This document shows, one piece after another, positions 21,640-34,145 of a stretch of DNA of 64,000 bases. The position numbers were made by a program, and so were the translations under genes. The stretch's first letter is position 1. Each line of letters starts with the position of its first letter. This DNA comes from Hemibagrus wyckioides. Its lineage: Eukaryota; Chordata; Actinopteri; Siluriformes; Bagridae. The notes under the pieces were generated by a model. It had not been told where the DNA came from. It was given only the letters and a program-made list of their open reading frames with translations, and did not search any database. The DNA is taken from positions 18,748,205-18,812,204 of the forward strand of contig NC_080726.1 of the NCBI RefSeq assembly GCF_019097595.1, read 5' to 3'.

Positions 21640-22480
21640 TAAGAAATTAACTAGAAAATGTTACAATTAGCAATTTGTCGTGAATTAAAACGAAGAAAAA
21701 AAAACAAATCTGGATCCTCTCATCATCCAAGGATTGTTGAAATACATCAATTAGCGAGCTTACTGGAAAACATTAGCGTTAGTTAAACATGGTTGAAAAA
21801 TAAGTCCTAGCTACTTACTGTTCAAGGACATCAACTAGCTAAAAGTAGAAAAATAAGATTTATTCAAATTTATTAAGAATGCAAAAAAAACACTGTTAAA
21901 TAGCACCAGCTAGCTAACCATGGCTTGAGTAAACATTTTTTAAATAGCAAAAAATGGCCACATATTGCTAACCTTCGAGAAGCTTCCAGCTTGAAGGAAT
22001 AATACTTTGCAAATACAACATACATAATTATATACTTATTTGAACCAGCTAGCTAGCCGAGCGTTATTAAACACAGATTAGCTGTCAGAGCATTGTTGGA
22101 AAAAGAAATGCAGCTAAACGTTAACATAAAAATTTGCCCAGCTATAAAAGAATTGCTGAATAGCAGCTAGCCAAGAATGGTCAACATGCTAAGTCAAAGT
22201 GACAATATGCTAGTCCAATATTTTTAAAGCTTATTCTAACGGAATTTGCTAACCCCGTTAACAAACCATGGTTTAAAATCAGGTAGCTAGCATGTTAGCT
22301 ATATGAAGCATAGGGTTAGGGTTAAAGTTAGGTTTACTAACTACATTGCCAAGGGTTACTGAAAAATAAATTGTTTGTTGTAGAAAATTAGCTAGCCAAA
22401 TGCTAGGTGGGCATTATTGAAATTGTAGACATGTAAAAGGATAGAATACACATCAGCTGCTCCCATTGGCTAGTGAAGTG
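21640..22480. other. Spacer rich in AGCTAGCTAGC motifs
   Basis: Degenerate recurrence of 'agctagcta(g/a)c(c/a)' followed by '(a)tggt' or 'gcgttattaaa', roughly every 60-130 bp. It may be a very old tandem array. No coding evidence. Confidence 0.4.
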
Positions 22481-23475
22481 ACATCATGACGCAATATTGT
22501 TGAGAGAAAGGCTGCATGCTATTAACGTATTCAGGTGTAATGATCATAACTTCCTCAACAACAAATTCGCATGCTGTGTGCATTATGGCTGCATACAGCT
22601 TCATGACACAACAATGCAAATCATTCATTTATTTAATGATTACCCGTTGAAGTTACATTTACTCACAATATGTATATTTTAATATGTCGTAGTATGTATA
22701 TTTTAAAATTACCTATAATTGTATAGTATCCTGTAATTACCTACCATCTGTGGTGACATTATATGTACTACATAGCTATACCCAATTACTAAATGAGTAC
22801 AACAGAGCTATCATGCTATATCATTATATTTCATTTTATTTTTATCAGGATATCATTTTCCATATTTTTCTTAATACCATTAATTGCGTCTAGATATCTA
22901 TCTATCTATCTAATTGTATGAAGAACAAGTAGGAAAAGTCACATTACACGTTTGGGTTCTTGTACAGTAGTCCAACGTTAATTTGACACCGGAAGTAGCA
23001 GATATGCCCTGTCTATCCTTTTAGATATCTATGATTGAAATAATGTTGCTAGCCAAAAGATGGCTTTGTTTGTACGTAAAGCTTACACAAAAATAGATGG
23101 ATGAAAACATACCCACCTTTTGCTTCTGCAATCAATTTGTCTGAAGTGAAATGAACGCTCATTTATAAAGACTGATCCATCACAGTGCTCTGTGTGTGTG
23201 TGTTTGTAGTTTAGCTTTAAGGCATCGTCAATATAGATTAATATCAATACTGTCTGCACTATGCAATAATGTCTGTGTGTATATAAATAAATAAACTAAG
23301 CCATGGGTAGCCAAGAGATCATGCTATGTATTTATTGTGTATGTGTGTGTGTTTCACAGCAGTCCAATAATCCTCCACTTCATATCCATCAAAAAACAGG
23401 AAAACCTCTTGTGTTTCATGTTGTGCCTTCAATAGAAGGCACCAAAAGGGTTCAAAGTTAGTAACTGACAGTTGA

Positions 23476-23506
<31 letters not shown>

Positions 23507-23680
23507 CATGAGTGTGTGCGCATGTGTGCTGTCAAAAGTGATGCATTGCTGTTGTCCAGAAAGGGTTTTTTTCTGAAGATGAGCACAGGATGCTTTTGTG
23601 CCCTTCAGGAAGAGGGATAACAGACACACGTATTAAAAAATAGTTTAGTGTTGCTGTCTCTGTGGGATATTTCCACTATC
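22481..23680. other. AT-rich spacer with small microsatellites
   Basis: Short TATC run at 22895-22911, GT at 23190-23202 and a GT tract at 23476-23503. Otherwise unique AT-rich DNA. Confidence 0.5.

Positions 23681-23753
<73 letters not shown>
23681..23753 (+). repeat. (CTAT)n microsatellite
   Basis: About 17 CTAT units. Confidence 0.95.
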
Positions 23754-23769
23754 AGCACTTAAGGAATGC

Positions 23770-23925
23770 TGACTCTACATAGTAACTCCAACCCTCACTC
23801 TGGCAACTCCAACCTGACTCTACATAGTAACTCCAACCCTAACCCTGGCAAATCCAAGCCTAACCTCAGCAACTCTACACTTAACCTCAATAACTCTAAC
23901 TATTCTGCCTCGATCCTTAGTAACC
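23770..23925 (+). repeat. Degenerate 'AACTCCAACCCT' tandem array
   Basis: Repeated (T/G)(A/G)(A/C)AACTC(C/T)A(A/C)(C/A)C(T/C)(T/A)AC units. The Asn-Ser-rich frame across it is a by-product of the array, not a gene. Confidence 0.65.
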
Positions 23926-23929
23926 TAAA

Positions 23930-25791
23930 ATTTCTGATATTCAAGTTTAAACATTTTCAGTTAAAACCATCGTTATTCATATGAACTAACCAAATGTCCG
24001 TACAAAGTCATTTTTTTCACTATATTAGGGACAAGCAATAAGCCAGTATCTCTGGGTATATATAAACTATATTGCTGTGCCAGTCTACTTGGACCCAGAC
24101 AGGTATCAAATAAATAAATTCCTATCATTATGGAAGCCTTGCCACACACACAGACACACACCAAGGACGAGTGTGTGTTCTATAATGAATATGGAGATGT
24201 TCAGACTTGTTCACACTTTTTCTTCATTTTGGTTCCTCTCCAGTCCCCACTCAACCCACACACACACACATACACACTAAATGCTGAATATTCCTGTAAT
24301 TACCAGAAGGCTGATATAAAATGGCAGGTGGTTGTTGCTGGTGGGTCGGAAGTCATTTATCATAATAGCAAGGGAATGCGAAGAATCCGATTTCTCTCAG
24401 TGTAACAAATGTAATGTCTTTAAGTGACAAATGATAACTGCTCTCTAATACACCGTGTAATCATTCAAAATATTTACTAAGTTGATTAGTAGCTACCCAA
24501 CATTTTCCCTTAATTATGTAGCATAGACTTTACCAAACTGTTCTTTTGGACTGTTTTTTTTATGGTGATTTTTGGTGCAATTACCCAATTTTATAGGATT
24601 TTATCTTTCCAAAATCAAATGCCTTAAATTCAATTTGTTATAATATTTTAGTCTACAAAAGATTTATTTGAAATCTTTTTCCATGAAATTAAGGAACATC
24701 TGTTATTTGCAGATTTTAGCATTCAGGTCATGAACAGAACACAAATTGTCGGTGATTTTCATATAAACGGCCTGTAATTTGCCTGGTTGTCAGGTTGTTC
24801 ATTCACCAGATAAAGGTTAATAAAAACACATTCTTTAAGCACAGTTTGTCATTTCCCCTTGTGTATAGCGCTATTCTAGTGCTCAAGGACACTCTACAAA
24901 GGCAATCAAAGAAGAGGAGGGCATGTTAGCCCAGAACTTAAAATTCCATCCTCTAGGAATGTTGGAATGATTTTTTTTTGTTTTGGGATTTTTTTTTTTT
25001 TAATTTTATACTTCTGTCCTTTCTGCTGTGTGCGGTTTATCAGTGTGCGACAGATGGCACACTTATCACTCTGAGCTCCAGATAAGACATGCTTTAATAT
25101 GACCACACTTTCTTCTAGCTTATTATTCAGCCAAGTCCTTATCTCAAGTTTTTAAGGACACACAATGAAATCACAATGAAAAAAATGTATATAAACTCTG
25201 GCTAGTTATCAGTGTATATGACCAAGTTGATGGTATATACTCACTATAATTAGTTAATATCTAAAATAAAATATATGCACAGGCTTATTAGCATACAGCT
25301 TTGACTAGAAAGCACAATGATTTGTTGTTTCTAATTAATGATCTAATTATTATAAGACAAATTAAAATCTGACAATAGCTCAGCAATGAAATACTAAGAT
25401 TAAAATTCTAATATTGTAAATTCTATTTATTTTGAAGTTCTTCATGTCTGTAATGCAGGACAGGGTTTATGGGTACAGAGTTTCTTCTTGAATACCAAAC
25501 ATCATTAAAACAAAAACAAAAAATGAAACTTCTGTATCTGTCCTTCTGTCTAATTTGTAGTTTGACTAGAAATATAGTTTGATGAGTTCAAACTAGGGGA
25601 TGTATCACTCGCTTTAATCATATGACGTTCCTATCACTGATAGGCTGCATGAATCTACAGTCTGGGCTAGAAAGAAATCAGCCCGGGCTTCACTTCTTGC
25701 TTGTTTATAGCATTCTGCGTATTTATACAACCACTGGTGATGTTGTTGTGCTCCAAACTCATAAAGTAAATAATCTGATGCAGGCTTAGGT
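23930..25791. other. AT-rich spacer, no gene seen
   Basis: Mostly unique AT-rich DNA with a CA tract near 24259-24270 and poly-T runs near 24971 and 24990. No coding support. Confidence 0.5.
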
Positions 25792-25794
25792 TTA

Positions 25795-26413
25795 TGCCGA
25801 GTTCACACTGCATGACTTTTCAGTCGCTGACTAGTTTTTCAAAATCAAGGCAAAGCAGAGCGTGTGCACACGAATGACAATCACACAGTGTGAATGACCA
25901 AAAACTCGATCTGACCTAGTTGTCGGTGACTCAAAATCGTGCAGTGTGAAAGGAGCTCTGACTGAAACATACCTCGGCGATGACCTACAGCCAATGAGAG
26001 AGCGAGATACAGGGCCGCGGGCAGTTCGGGGAGGAGTTATAGACCACAATATCAGCAAGCATGGCTTCGGTTGGAGAACAATATTATAGTTTAATAGAGT
26101 TTATAGGTTTTTATCAGACAAAAATGTTTTAAATATAGTTATATCAGAAGAAATAAGCTTTACAGTGACATCAAACAGAAATAAAGCAGGAATATTTGCT
26201 TGACCAGTTGCATCAGCAGCAGCACATTGCAAAAATATTCATTTGTTCGGTTATGCAGAATGCACAATCCTTGTTTCCCGCACTGACCATTTGGCTCACA
26301 AAGTTTTTGCGAGGTTTCATTTCCAGTCTCATGTGAGAACTGAATGCTCCCCTAGATAGTCATGCAGTGTGAAAGCAACAGTGATCCGATGACTTTGAAA
26401 ATTGAACCCAGCA
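25795..26413. mobile_element. MITE-like element, PIF/Harbinger-type TTA duplication
   Basis: Termini TGCCGAGTTCA and, inverted, TGCTGGGTTCA match at 9 of 11 positions. They are flanked by TTA on both sides (25792-25794 and 26414-26416), the 3-bp TWA duplication of PIF/Harbinger transposons. Subterminal segments 'cacactgcatgact' and 'agtcatgcagtgtg' are also inverted copies of each other. Length is 619 bp. No transposase is visible; the GC-rich centre (25990-26035) is followed by a short frame starting MASVGEQYY, of unknown meaning. Confidence 0.6.
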
Positions 26414-26416
26414 TTA

Positions 26417-27095
26417 GCCGCCCTGCTAGCACAATTATTCCAACCTCCACTGGATGTTTATCAAGCCAGTCTAGTCTACAAAGTCAAAAGAACAGTAGCT
26501 CATTTAGATTTATATTGATATAACTAGCTAATAAGCATACTAAAAAAAACTATTCTTTTTCCAGGAAATTTCCTATGATATGTCTCAAAAATGTCTGGCG
26601 TCATTTCTGAACTGGAGTAGCCAAATTTTAACAATAACAGGTCTTCACATTTAATTATCACATTTCATGTGTCCCTTGTGAGTTTCTTTTTTCTTTTTTT
26701 TTAATTGCTATATATGAAGGTGTGAAACATGCTGCAAGCAATGAATTTAAGAACATCTGCAGTCTGAAGCATAGCAAGTGTGTGTATGTGTGTGTGTGTG
26801 TACAAGCATTGCAGTAGCTCTACGTGAGTGCTAGTGAGTAAAGATGATGCTAACTCTAATCACATCAAGTGAACATTAGAGTGTGGGAGTCTGGAGCTCA
26901 GGGGAATAACTGAGAAACGCATCATCAGATAGAGAGTGAGCGAGAGACAGAGCGTGTGTGTGTGTGTGTGGTTGTGTGTGTGTGTGTGTCAAACCTAGGA
27001 CTTGTCTGTACCCATAACACTAAGATTTTGTGTAAATATGTAGACAGCCCATGATTCTGTGTATGTGCATTATATATATATGTGTGTAGATAGCG
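26417..27095. other. Spacer with GT microsatellites
   Basis: GT tracts at 26778-26802 and 26954-26989, otherwise unique. Confidence 0.5.
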
Positions 27096-27108
27096 TGTGT
27101 GTGTGTAC

Positions 27109-27420
27109 AGATTGTGTGATTATATTGCTGCCAATGTGTATATATGTAGGCATCATGTGCTGATAATATGCCAATATACTGTGTGTGTGTGTGTCAGTGT
27201 ATTAAGCATCTATAGATTGTGTAACTGTGTTGTTGCCAATGTGTGTATATAAATAAATATCTAGGCATCATATGTAGATAATATGCCAATATACTGTGTG
27301 TGTGTCTGTGTGTATACTCAGCTTGTGTAGATTGTGTGACTGTGTTGGTGCCAGTGTGTACATATGTAGACCTCATGTACAGATAATATGCCTATATATT
27401 GTTTTTGTGTGTGTGTGTGT
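27109..27420 (+). repeat. About 110-bp tandem repeat, three units
   Basis: Units begin AGATTGTGTRACTGTGTTG at 27109, 27214 and 27329. Each continues with GCCAATGTGTATATATGTAG, GGCATCATGTG, GATAATATGCCAATATACTG and a GT tract. Confidence 0.85.
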
Positions 27421-28060
27421 CCTGTTGGCATTGTAAACGGCAGGCAGAAGGACAGAAGGCTGCTTCACCTTCTCAAGGACAAATGCAGATTAATGACCAC
27501 CATTCTTTACACACTCATCCCTTACTGACACACACACACACACACACATACACAAACACACAATATAGTTAACGTTTTACGGTGAATATAATATATAGGA
27601 TGAATGATATCAGTGATAACACTGTGCATGCGTGTGTGTGTGTGTGTGTGTGTGTGTAGCAGCTTGTCACCTTCACAACAGGCTTTAAAGATCCCAACAT
27701 GTCCCAGTGCACCAACATGGCCAGAGTAGTGTGTGTGTGTGTGCACTCCATAATTCTAAATATTGCACACATGCACACACCCCCAAACTATCATATAGGT
27801 TTTACAGTATGTAAGTGTGTGTGTGTGTGTGTGTGAGATAGAGAGGAAGAGAGGGAGAGTTCAACTTTCAAAGATGAGACCTTCTGAATTTTTTTTCAGT
27901 GCACTGATTAAATTTTGCCCTGAGAAGCTCATTATGTCACAGTGTTAGTTTCCATACTAGATACTGGTGCTTGTTAATGCAGACAGCCAATCAGATTGCA
28001 ATCAGAAACCGGGACAGTTTAGTCTGCTCCTTTTATACGCTTATATCCCTTTTTTTGTGT
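27421..28060. repeat. CA/GT microsatellites in spacer
   Basis: CA at 27530-27549, GT at 27631-27657, 27729-27742 and 27815-27836. Unique DNA between them. Confidence 0.75.
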
Positions 28061-28064
28061 GTTT

Positions 28065-28360
28065 GCACACTAGTTCTTTTTAGGTCCCCACAAACAGCAA
28101 AATACACACAAAGTCCTTATACATACATTGTTTTTAATTTTTAAACCCTGAATAAACTTAAACATTTCTTAACATAGGTATTACATAGCTGCAGTAATCA
28201 TTATCAGTGGAAGGTCCTCACAAAGATAGGTCTATTTGTCTCCCACGTTTTATTTAGGTAACACCATGCTAGCATGTAACTGAGTGTATTGGTGCTTGTT
28301 TAATTAGTGTTTTGTGAGGACCAAAAAATGTCCCCATAATGATATGAATACATGGCAAGT
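28065..28360 (-). repeat. GGGGACC-family repeat copy
   Basis: Contains TTTAGGTCCCCACAAACAG, GGAAGGTCCTCACAAAGATA and TTTGTGAGGACCAAAAAATG, so opposed GGACC motifs bracket about 250 bp. Confidence 0.7.
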
Positions 28361-28439
28361 TTAATATCTATAGAAACTCATACAAAAAATTCTTCACTAA
28401 CAACTCTTTAGCATCATGTGTTAACATCAGGGTCTATTA

Positions 28440-29800
28440 GACCCCTATGCTAGTTTAAGACTATGTTAAGTTTAACATGAAGCAAGAGACTGAGCCAGAG
28501 GAGTGTGTTAGTGAAAGTAGCATTAGCATAATGTGTTAATGAAGCGTGTGTTATGAGCAGAGCATTCGCATAATTGGGAGATCCAGGAAGAGTGTGCTAG
28601 TGAGAGAAGCTTCGACATTCAGCACGTTTTAGATTGATGTGAGATAAAAGTGAGATTAGCATGAATCAACAAGCTGGAGTGTGCTAATACAAAGAGCTAC
28701 AAACATGTCAGCAGTGTCAGTGGTGTCCAAGTGTGTTAGGCTGAGGTGCATTAGCACAGAGGAAGTATCAGATGAACATGGGTGTAACATTTGAGTAGCG
28801 TAATTCTACACATTAGTAAGCGGATGGACAGAGAAGGAGTGCTCGAAAATGAAATGAATGAGTGGAGTGTGTTAGCGTGAGGAGGGCTAATGCATTTGGA
28901 AATGTTAGAATGATGAAAAAGAGCAGAATTGTCAGTTTGTTAGCATAAGCAGCACTCGTCTGAGAAGTGTGTTAGCTTTAATGCAGTACTGAAGTGTCTT
29001 GGCATGAGGAACGTTTTCAGAATATGTTAGTTTGAGGGCCATTAGCATTCAGAAAGCATTTGATGAAAGCACATTAGTGGAGCTAGCATGAGGAGCATTA
29101 GCACTTTTTGAATTGTTCTACAATATCAAATGAAGGTTGAATTACTATGAGTGTGAATCTACACATTAGTGGAGTTAGCATGGAGAAGGCATTAGAAGGT
29201 TTGGGAACACTTTAAAGTATCAGATGAAATTTGTATAAGCAGTAGTGGGTTAGTGTGTTAAAGTAAAGCTACGCATTAGCGAAACAAGATTAGTATTAGC
29301 AGGGAGTGCGAGTGAATGGAGCGTTAATACATTTGGGGAGGAGGCTCAGTGAACTGTGTTAGCATGAGGCACATTGACACTCTGGAGGCATCTGATAAAT
29401 ATTAGCTCACTGTTATCGTGACCCTTGACCTGAGCAGGTGTAGTAGCTTAAGCACAGTTACCACAGTGTGCTAAGATGAAGCTACATATAAGCAACGTTT
29501 TCACAAGAGCAGTTTTAGCCGAGCGTTATATAGTGTTCTAGATGTTGTAGGCAATAGTGTAGTAGATGTGTGCATTAGTGGAGTTTTGTGAAGAACCAAA
29601 TGAAAGTTGGATAAACATTACCATGAATCTACACATTAGCAGAAGTGTGTTAGCATGACCAGCATTAGTTTGTGTGTTTTTGTGTTTATCTTAACGTTAG
29701 CGTTAGAAGTGTGTTGAGGAGGAATGAGATGAACTCGCTAGCACATAAACAGGAGCATGTTAGTGTTACGCTGGAGGAGTTATAAAATGGCTGACTAGCC
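28440..29800 (+). repeat. 1.3-kb degenerate 'GTGTTAGCATGAGGAGCATTAGCA' array
   Basis: TTAGC(A/G)TGAG and GCATTAGCA motifs recur throughout. A longer unit with 'tcagatgaaagttggat' and 'gaatctacacattagtggag' is visible near 28768, 29125, 29218 and 29592. This suggests a higher-order unit of variable length that has decayed. No coding frame follows the repeat. Confidence 0.65.
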
Positions 29801-30560
29801 ATTAATGAGATTTCTACCATAGATGACCTCACTTGCTGTTAATTATCTTAATGCTTCATCAACCAACCCCTGTGCAACGTGTGTGTGTGTGTGTGTTTGC
29901 TCATTTATTAGTAGCTGTGTATAATTATCAGCCTGCTTCCCAGGCCCAATACTGACAGATATGAAGGTCATGAGTTTGAGTGTGTGTGTGTGTGTGTGAG
30001 AAATAAACACTAGCTGTTTCTCCATTCTTTCTACACTGTCCAATAAAATCCCTGGAGACACAGGAACATCTGTCAGATAGATGGGACGGGACGAAAGAAG
30101 TAAAAGAAAGCCCAGACATAGATCCATCAGACACACACACATACACATACACACACACACACACCCTTGCTGTGACCTTCCTCCATACATGCCATTACTG
30201 TGGCTCACACCAGAGAGCGATAATTACACGTGTGACATTCAGCGACTTTCGATTTAGAGCGGCCGTTCATCATTTAAATGTCTGCATTTAATCGTTTTAA
30301 CGTTTTCTTTTACGGCCTTGTTAACGGAGCTTTGATGAATTATTAGATAAAAGCAGATGAATTAGCAAAAGCTGAGCCATGAAGAAGAGTAGAAGGAAAA
30401 GGAATCGTTTTCTGATACTGTAGTGGATTTGTAACATTAAACATTGTTTGCAATCGAACCAGTTATTTAGCACTTATTATTTCAGCCTGCATTGTAAATA
30501 AGACAAACATCACTTTGAAATAAGTTACCCTTTTTGGTTTATCGACAAATCTAGCATGGA
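29801..30560. other. Spacer with CA/GT tracts
   Basis: GT at 29879-29896 and 29978-29998, CA at 30132-30164. Nothing else recognised. Confidence 0.55.
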
Positions 30561-30564
30561 GAAA

Positions 30565-30696
30565 GAGATTCAATACTGAATCGACTCACCTGCAGAAAGT
30601 GAATCACACGGATCAAATGCAAGCTGATAAGAGATTCGACACTGAATCGACTCACCTGCAGAAAGTGAATCAAATGAATCAAATGTGAGTTGATGA
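30565..30696 (+). repeat. 66-bp tandem duplication
   Basis: 30565-30630 and 30631-30696 are head-to-tail copies containing CTGAATCGACTCACCTGCAG and AAAGTGAATCA. The GAATCA/GACTCA motifs recall the larger GATTCA array at 55.5 kb. Confidence 0.85.
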
Positions 30697-31309
30697 GCTA
30701 AACCTAAAGGTCCGAATCTCAAACACCTGTTTAAAACACTAAAACACACCACACAAGTTGGCTCCTCTAGGTAGCCGAGGCTCCATCAGACTAGGCTACA
30801 GCATTATTGATACTGGTCTTGATCCTGATCTCGAATATAAATATCCACAGTTTCCAAATTTCCTACAATGCACCACTTCAGACTAGTTAGCATTTAGAAG
30901 CATATTTTATTATTATTTAATTGTTTATTTATATAAGCAAGTGATTTTTGGAGTGTAATTGCAGTCCTTTTGATACTTCAAAAGGCAGTTTATTAACCTT
31001 TAAAACCTTGCATTAGCATCCAGACATCAGAAGTTTTATTTTCGGCTAGTCATCTTGGCAGGATTCGGATATTTTCCATACAGCTATATGTGTAGGACGG
31101 AGTGTGTAAGGTGAAAAATCCTAAATGGAAGCATGTGTAGGTGGAGCGCTAATGTCTGCCAAGAAATAAGGAAATATAGAAATAAATTAATGTATAAAAG
31201 GTTTTAAGGGTTGAGAAGGAACTGCAGGAAGTGGCTAATTTTCATCATTTATAGCATCCCGTTTATAAGTGGATCATACTTATCTTCTGTAATTCTGAAA
31301 GGAATTTTT

Positions 31310-31312
<3 letters not shown>
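30697..31312. other. AT-rich spacer
   Basis: Nothing recognisable. Confidence 0.5.

Positions 31313-31385
<73 letters not shown>
31313..31385. repeat. (TA)n microsatellite
   Basis: About 36 TA units, able to extrude a cruciform. Confidence 0.95.
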
Positions 31386-31386
<1 letters not shown>

Positions 31387-31394
31387 CGAACCAC

Positions 31395-31540
31395 TTTTGA
31401 ATTCTTAATTCTGATTGGTCAAAGTTCAATGTCACAAGTAATCCGCTCTTTCCAAAACTTTGTTGTATCTATAGTAACAACCAAAACAAGGACTTTTTTT
31501 CTACTTAACATTTATAGAAGGAGTCTTCAGTTCCAGTGTT
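31395..31540 (+). repeat. Dispersed 'CTGATTGGTC' repeat, second copy
   Basis: TTCTGATTGGTCAAAG, GTATCTATAGTAACAACC and AGAAGGAGTCTTCAGTTCCA appear in the same order as at 21333-21560. Confidence 0.6.
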
Positions 31541-32350
31541 TCATAACTTTGAATATAACATCTACGTTGTGTTTTATTTCATGCTAAAAATCCATTTTGA
31601 CAATATAGTTAACCGTTTTGCTCATCAGTTACAGTAGGAAAGATTTAAAGCGAAAACATCTGCCGCCTTTTCCATCTACATGATGTTTTATTTTTAGTTT
31701 ACGACATGCTAGGTAGCATTTAAATCATATCTTGGGTCAACACTGGCTAGATTTTTAAGAAAGGTAATATTTTTTCATTTTTTGATTTGCAGACTAGCTA
31801 TGAACATATCAGTTTTAAGTTATGAATCGAAGCTAAATTATTGACCATTTAAATTAAACAAACAATTTTTTAAACTCCATTCCAAAAGCAAACTGACGAA
31901 ACTAGCGAAGGTTTAGTGAGCTAAATTTATGCTAATATTTTTTTTAATTCCGTGACTTCACCTGCAAATCATAGAAGTCATAGAAAATTCTAAAATCAGA
32001 CCAAAGCATGATTTATTAAAATTTACACTAGATAATGAAAAGACATTTTTTACTTACAAATTGATATGTGACAAAATTTTAGCAACTATAAACATTTCAT
32101 TGAGCTACTAACTGAGTAAAATAAAACCCCACTGTTTGTTATATAAGTGGAAGTTCCTCAGTGGAGAAACCAACTAAACTTATTAGCTAATAGTTATGCA
32201 AATTTTTATGCTAATACAGTTGTTCAATTGCTAAATGAAACATGGGAATAAATTGAAGAAAGATTATGTGCGCATGTAGTGAATTAGTACCAAATGATTA
32301 TATTAGCAATATTCCAGTCTGTTCAGCTTTATGAAGCCATTGATTTTTTC
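31541..32350. other. AT-rich spacer
   Basis: Nothing recognisable. Confidence 0.5.
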
Positions 32351-32359
32351 CTGAGGTGC

Positions 32360-32813
32360 ATGTGTCCACACACACACACAGACACACACACCGAGACATA
32401 GACAGACACACACACTCGCACACAGCTGAAGAAACGACTTACAGGAACAAAACTGCATAATTGATTAACAGAGAGAGAGGGAGACGTTTGAGTGTTTACG
32501 AGTCGGATTTTGACCTTGATTATTCGCCTTTGCAAGAGAGGGAAAGAGTTGAAAAGATCAAGAGAGGAAATCTGAGAAGAAAAACAAGTCGCAAATTAAA
32601 GAAACGACAGACAGACGGGCGCAGAGAGAGAGAGAGGGAGAGAGAGAGAGAGAACCAGGGAGACAAAAATTAAGAAATAGATATAAAAAGCAAGACAGAT
32701 AAAAAGACTAAGTGATGGGGGAGAGGGGGGAGAGAGAGAGAGAGAGAGATGTGTTTATCAGGTGAAGTATATTGAGCCATTACCACTAATGATGATTGTA
32801 TTGGGGGATGCAT

Positions 32814-32861
<48 letters not shown>

Positions 32862-33333
32862 CCCCCCCGCCCCCACCACCCATTGTTTTATCACTGTTCT
32901 CACCATTTCTCAGTCTTGCATTATATTGTTTTCTTCTTTCTTTTCTTCCCTTCTCTCCTTTCATTATAATTTCTTTATCTCCATTTCCCGCTTTTTGCCC
33001 CCCCAAAAAAACTGCCATTTCTCTCTTTATCTATCCTTTATCATTCATTTATTTCTTTTCATTTTTATTTTCTCTTTACCTGTCTCTTTCTCTTTATTTT
33101 TTTTTTTTTGCGATCGCTTGCCTTCTTTTCATCCCTTTCCTGTTGTACTCCATTTCTTTCTCACACTTTTTGCTGGCCATTATTCTCTATGTGTGTTTTA
33201 TTTTCCCTCTATCCCTCTCTCTATACCCCCCCCACACACACACAGACACCTTCTCCGCCATCATCATCCTCCTTATTTGTGTCCTATACACATAACCGTT
33301 CTCATCCAGCATTCATAAATTGTGCGCCTGAGG

Positions 33334-33375
<42 letters not shown>

Positions 33376-33390
33376 TCTCTGTCTTAACTC
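32360..33390. repeat. CA, GA and CT tracts with polypyrimidine stretch
   Basis: CA at 32369-32392, purine-rich GA at 32620-32655 and 32732-32749, CT at 32818-32860. Pyrimidine-rich DNA runs to 33240 and a further CT tract lies at 33336-33380. Phe-Ser-Leu-rich frames here are compositional artefacts. Confidence 0.8.
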
Positions 33391-33589
33391 GAGTGAGAAA
33401 ATGTCCAGTGACACACAATCAAATCAGTGCGTCATCAATAATTCATCACTGAAAGAGACTTAAACCACTGTGTGTGTGTGAGTGAGAGAGTGAGAGAGAG
33501 CGAGAAAGCGAGATTAAGGACAAAACCAAAGGAGACAAAAAAGCCAAAGTGACTGAGACTAATGATAATCAGCCCTCGTACTAATGCAT

Positions 33590-33764
33590 TGTGGTTTCCA
33601 TAGTAACAGCTTGTTCACAGGGATGTGTAATGCAGCCATAAAACATGGTTTTATATAAAAGCATTAAAACATGTAACGGCTAAATAGGCTGATTTTTCTT
33701 TGGTAAGAACATCTATAGAAGGAGTCCAGTGTCAGAAAGTTTTGCGGTTTCTTGGTAATATGAC
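33590..33764 (+). repeat. Dispersed 'CATAGTAACAGCTTG' repeat, third copy, hit by a SINE
   Basis: Shares TTTCCATAGTAACAGCTTGTT and AGAAGGAGTCCAGTGTCAG with 21333-21560. It is interrupted downstream by the SINE at 33772. Confidence 0.6.
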
Positions 33765-33771
33765 AAGCTGT

Positions 33772-34138
33772 GGCGGCACGGTGATTTAGTGGTTAGCACG
33801 TTCGCCTCACACTGTCCTAGGTTCGAGTTTTGCTCCCGCTGACTGTGTGTGTGGAGTTTGCATGTGCTCCCCGTGCTTGGTGGGTTTCCTCCGGGTGCTC
33901 TGGTTTCCTCCCACAGTCCAAAGACATGCTTCAAGGCTGATTGGAGTCTCTAAATTGCCTGTAGTGTGTGATTGCGTGAGTGAATGTGTGTGTGTGTGTG
34001 CCCTGCGATGGGTTGGCACTCCGTCCAGTGTGTATCCTGCCTTGATGCCCGATGATGCCTGAGATAGGCACAGGCTCCCCATGACCCGAGAATAGATCGG
34101 ATAAGCGGTAAAGACAATGAAATGAAATGAAAAATGGT
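33772..34138 (+). mobile_element. DANA/mermaid-like SINE, complete, with target duplication
   Basis: Head begins GGCGGCACGG; the A-box region is TGATTTAGTGG and the B-box region GGTTCGAGT. The body has GTGGAGTTTGCATGTGCTCC and CCTCCCACAGTCCAAAGACA, and an AATGA-repeat tail ends it. It is flanked by AAGCTGT at 33765-33771 and 34139-34145. RNA polymerase III transcription and LINE-driven insertion are inferred from the class. Confidence 0.85.
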
Positions 34139-34145
34139 AAGCTGT

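Noticed and set aside
23770..23925. Interstitial telomere-like CCCTAA repeats
   Set aside because: Only isolated CCCTAACCC words occur inside a different AACTCCAACC array; there is no run of telomere units.
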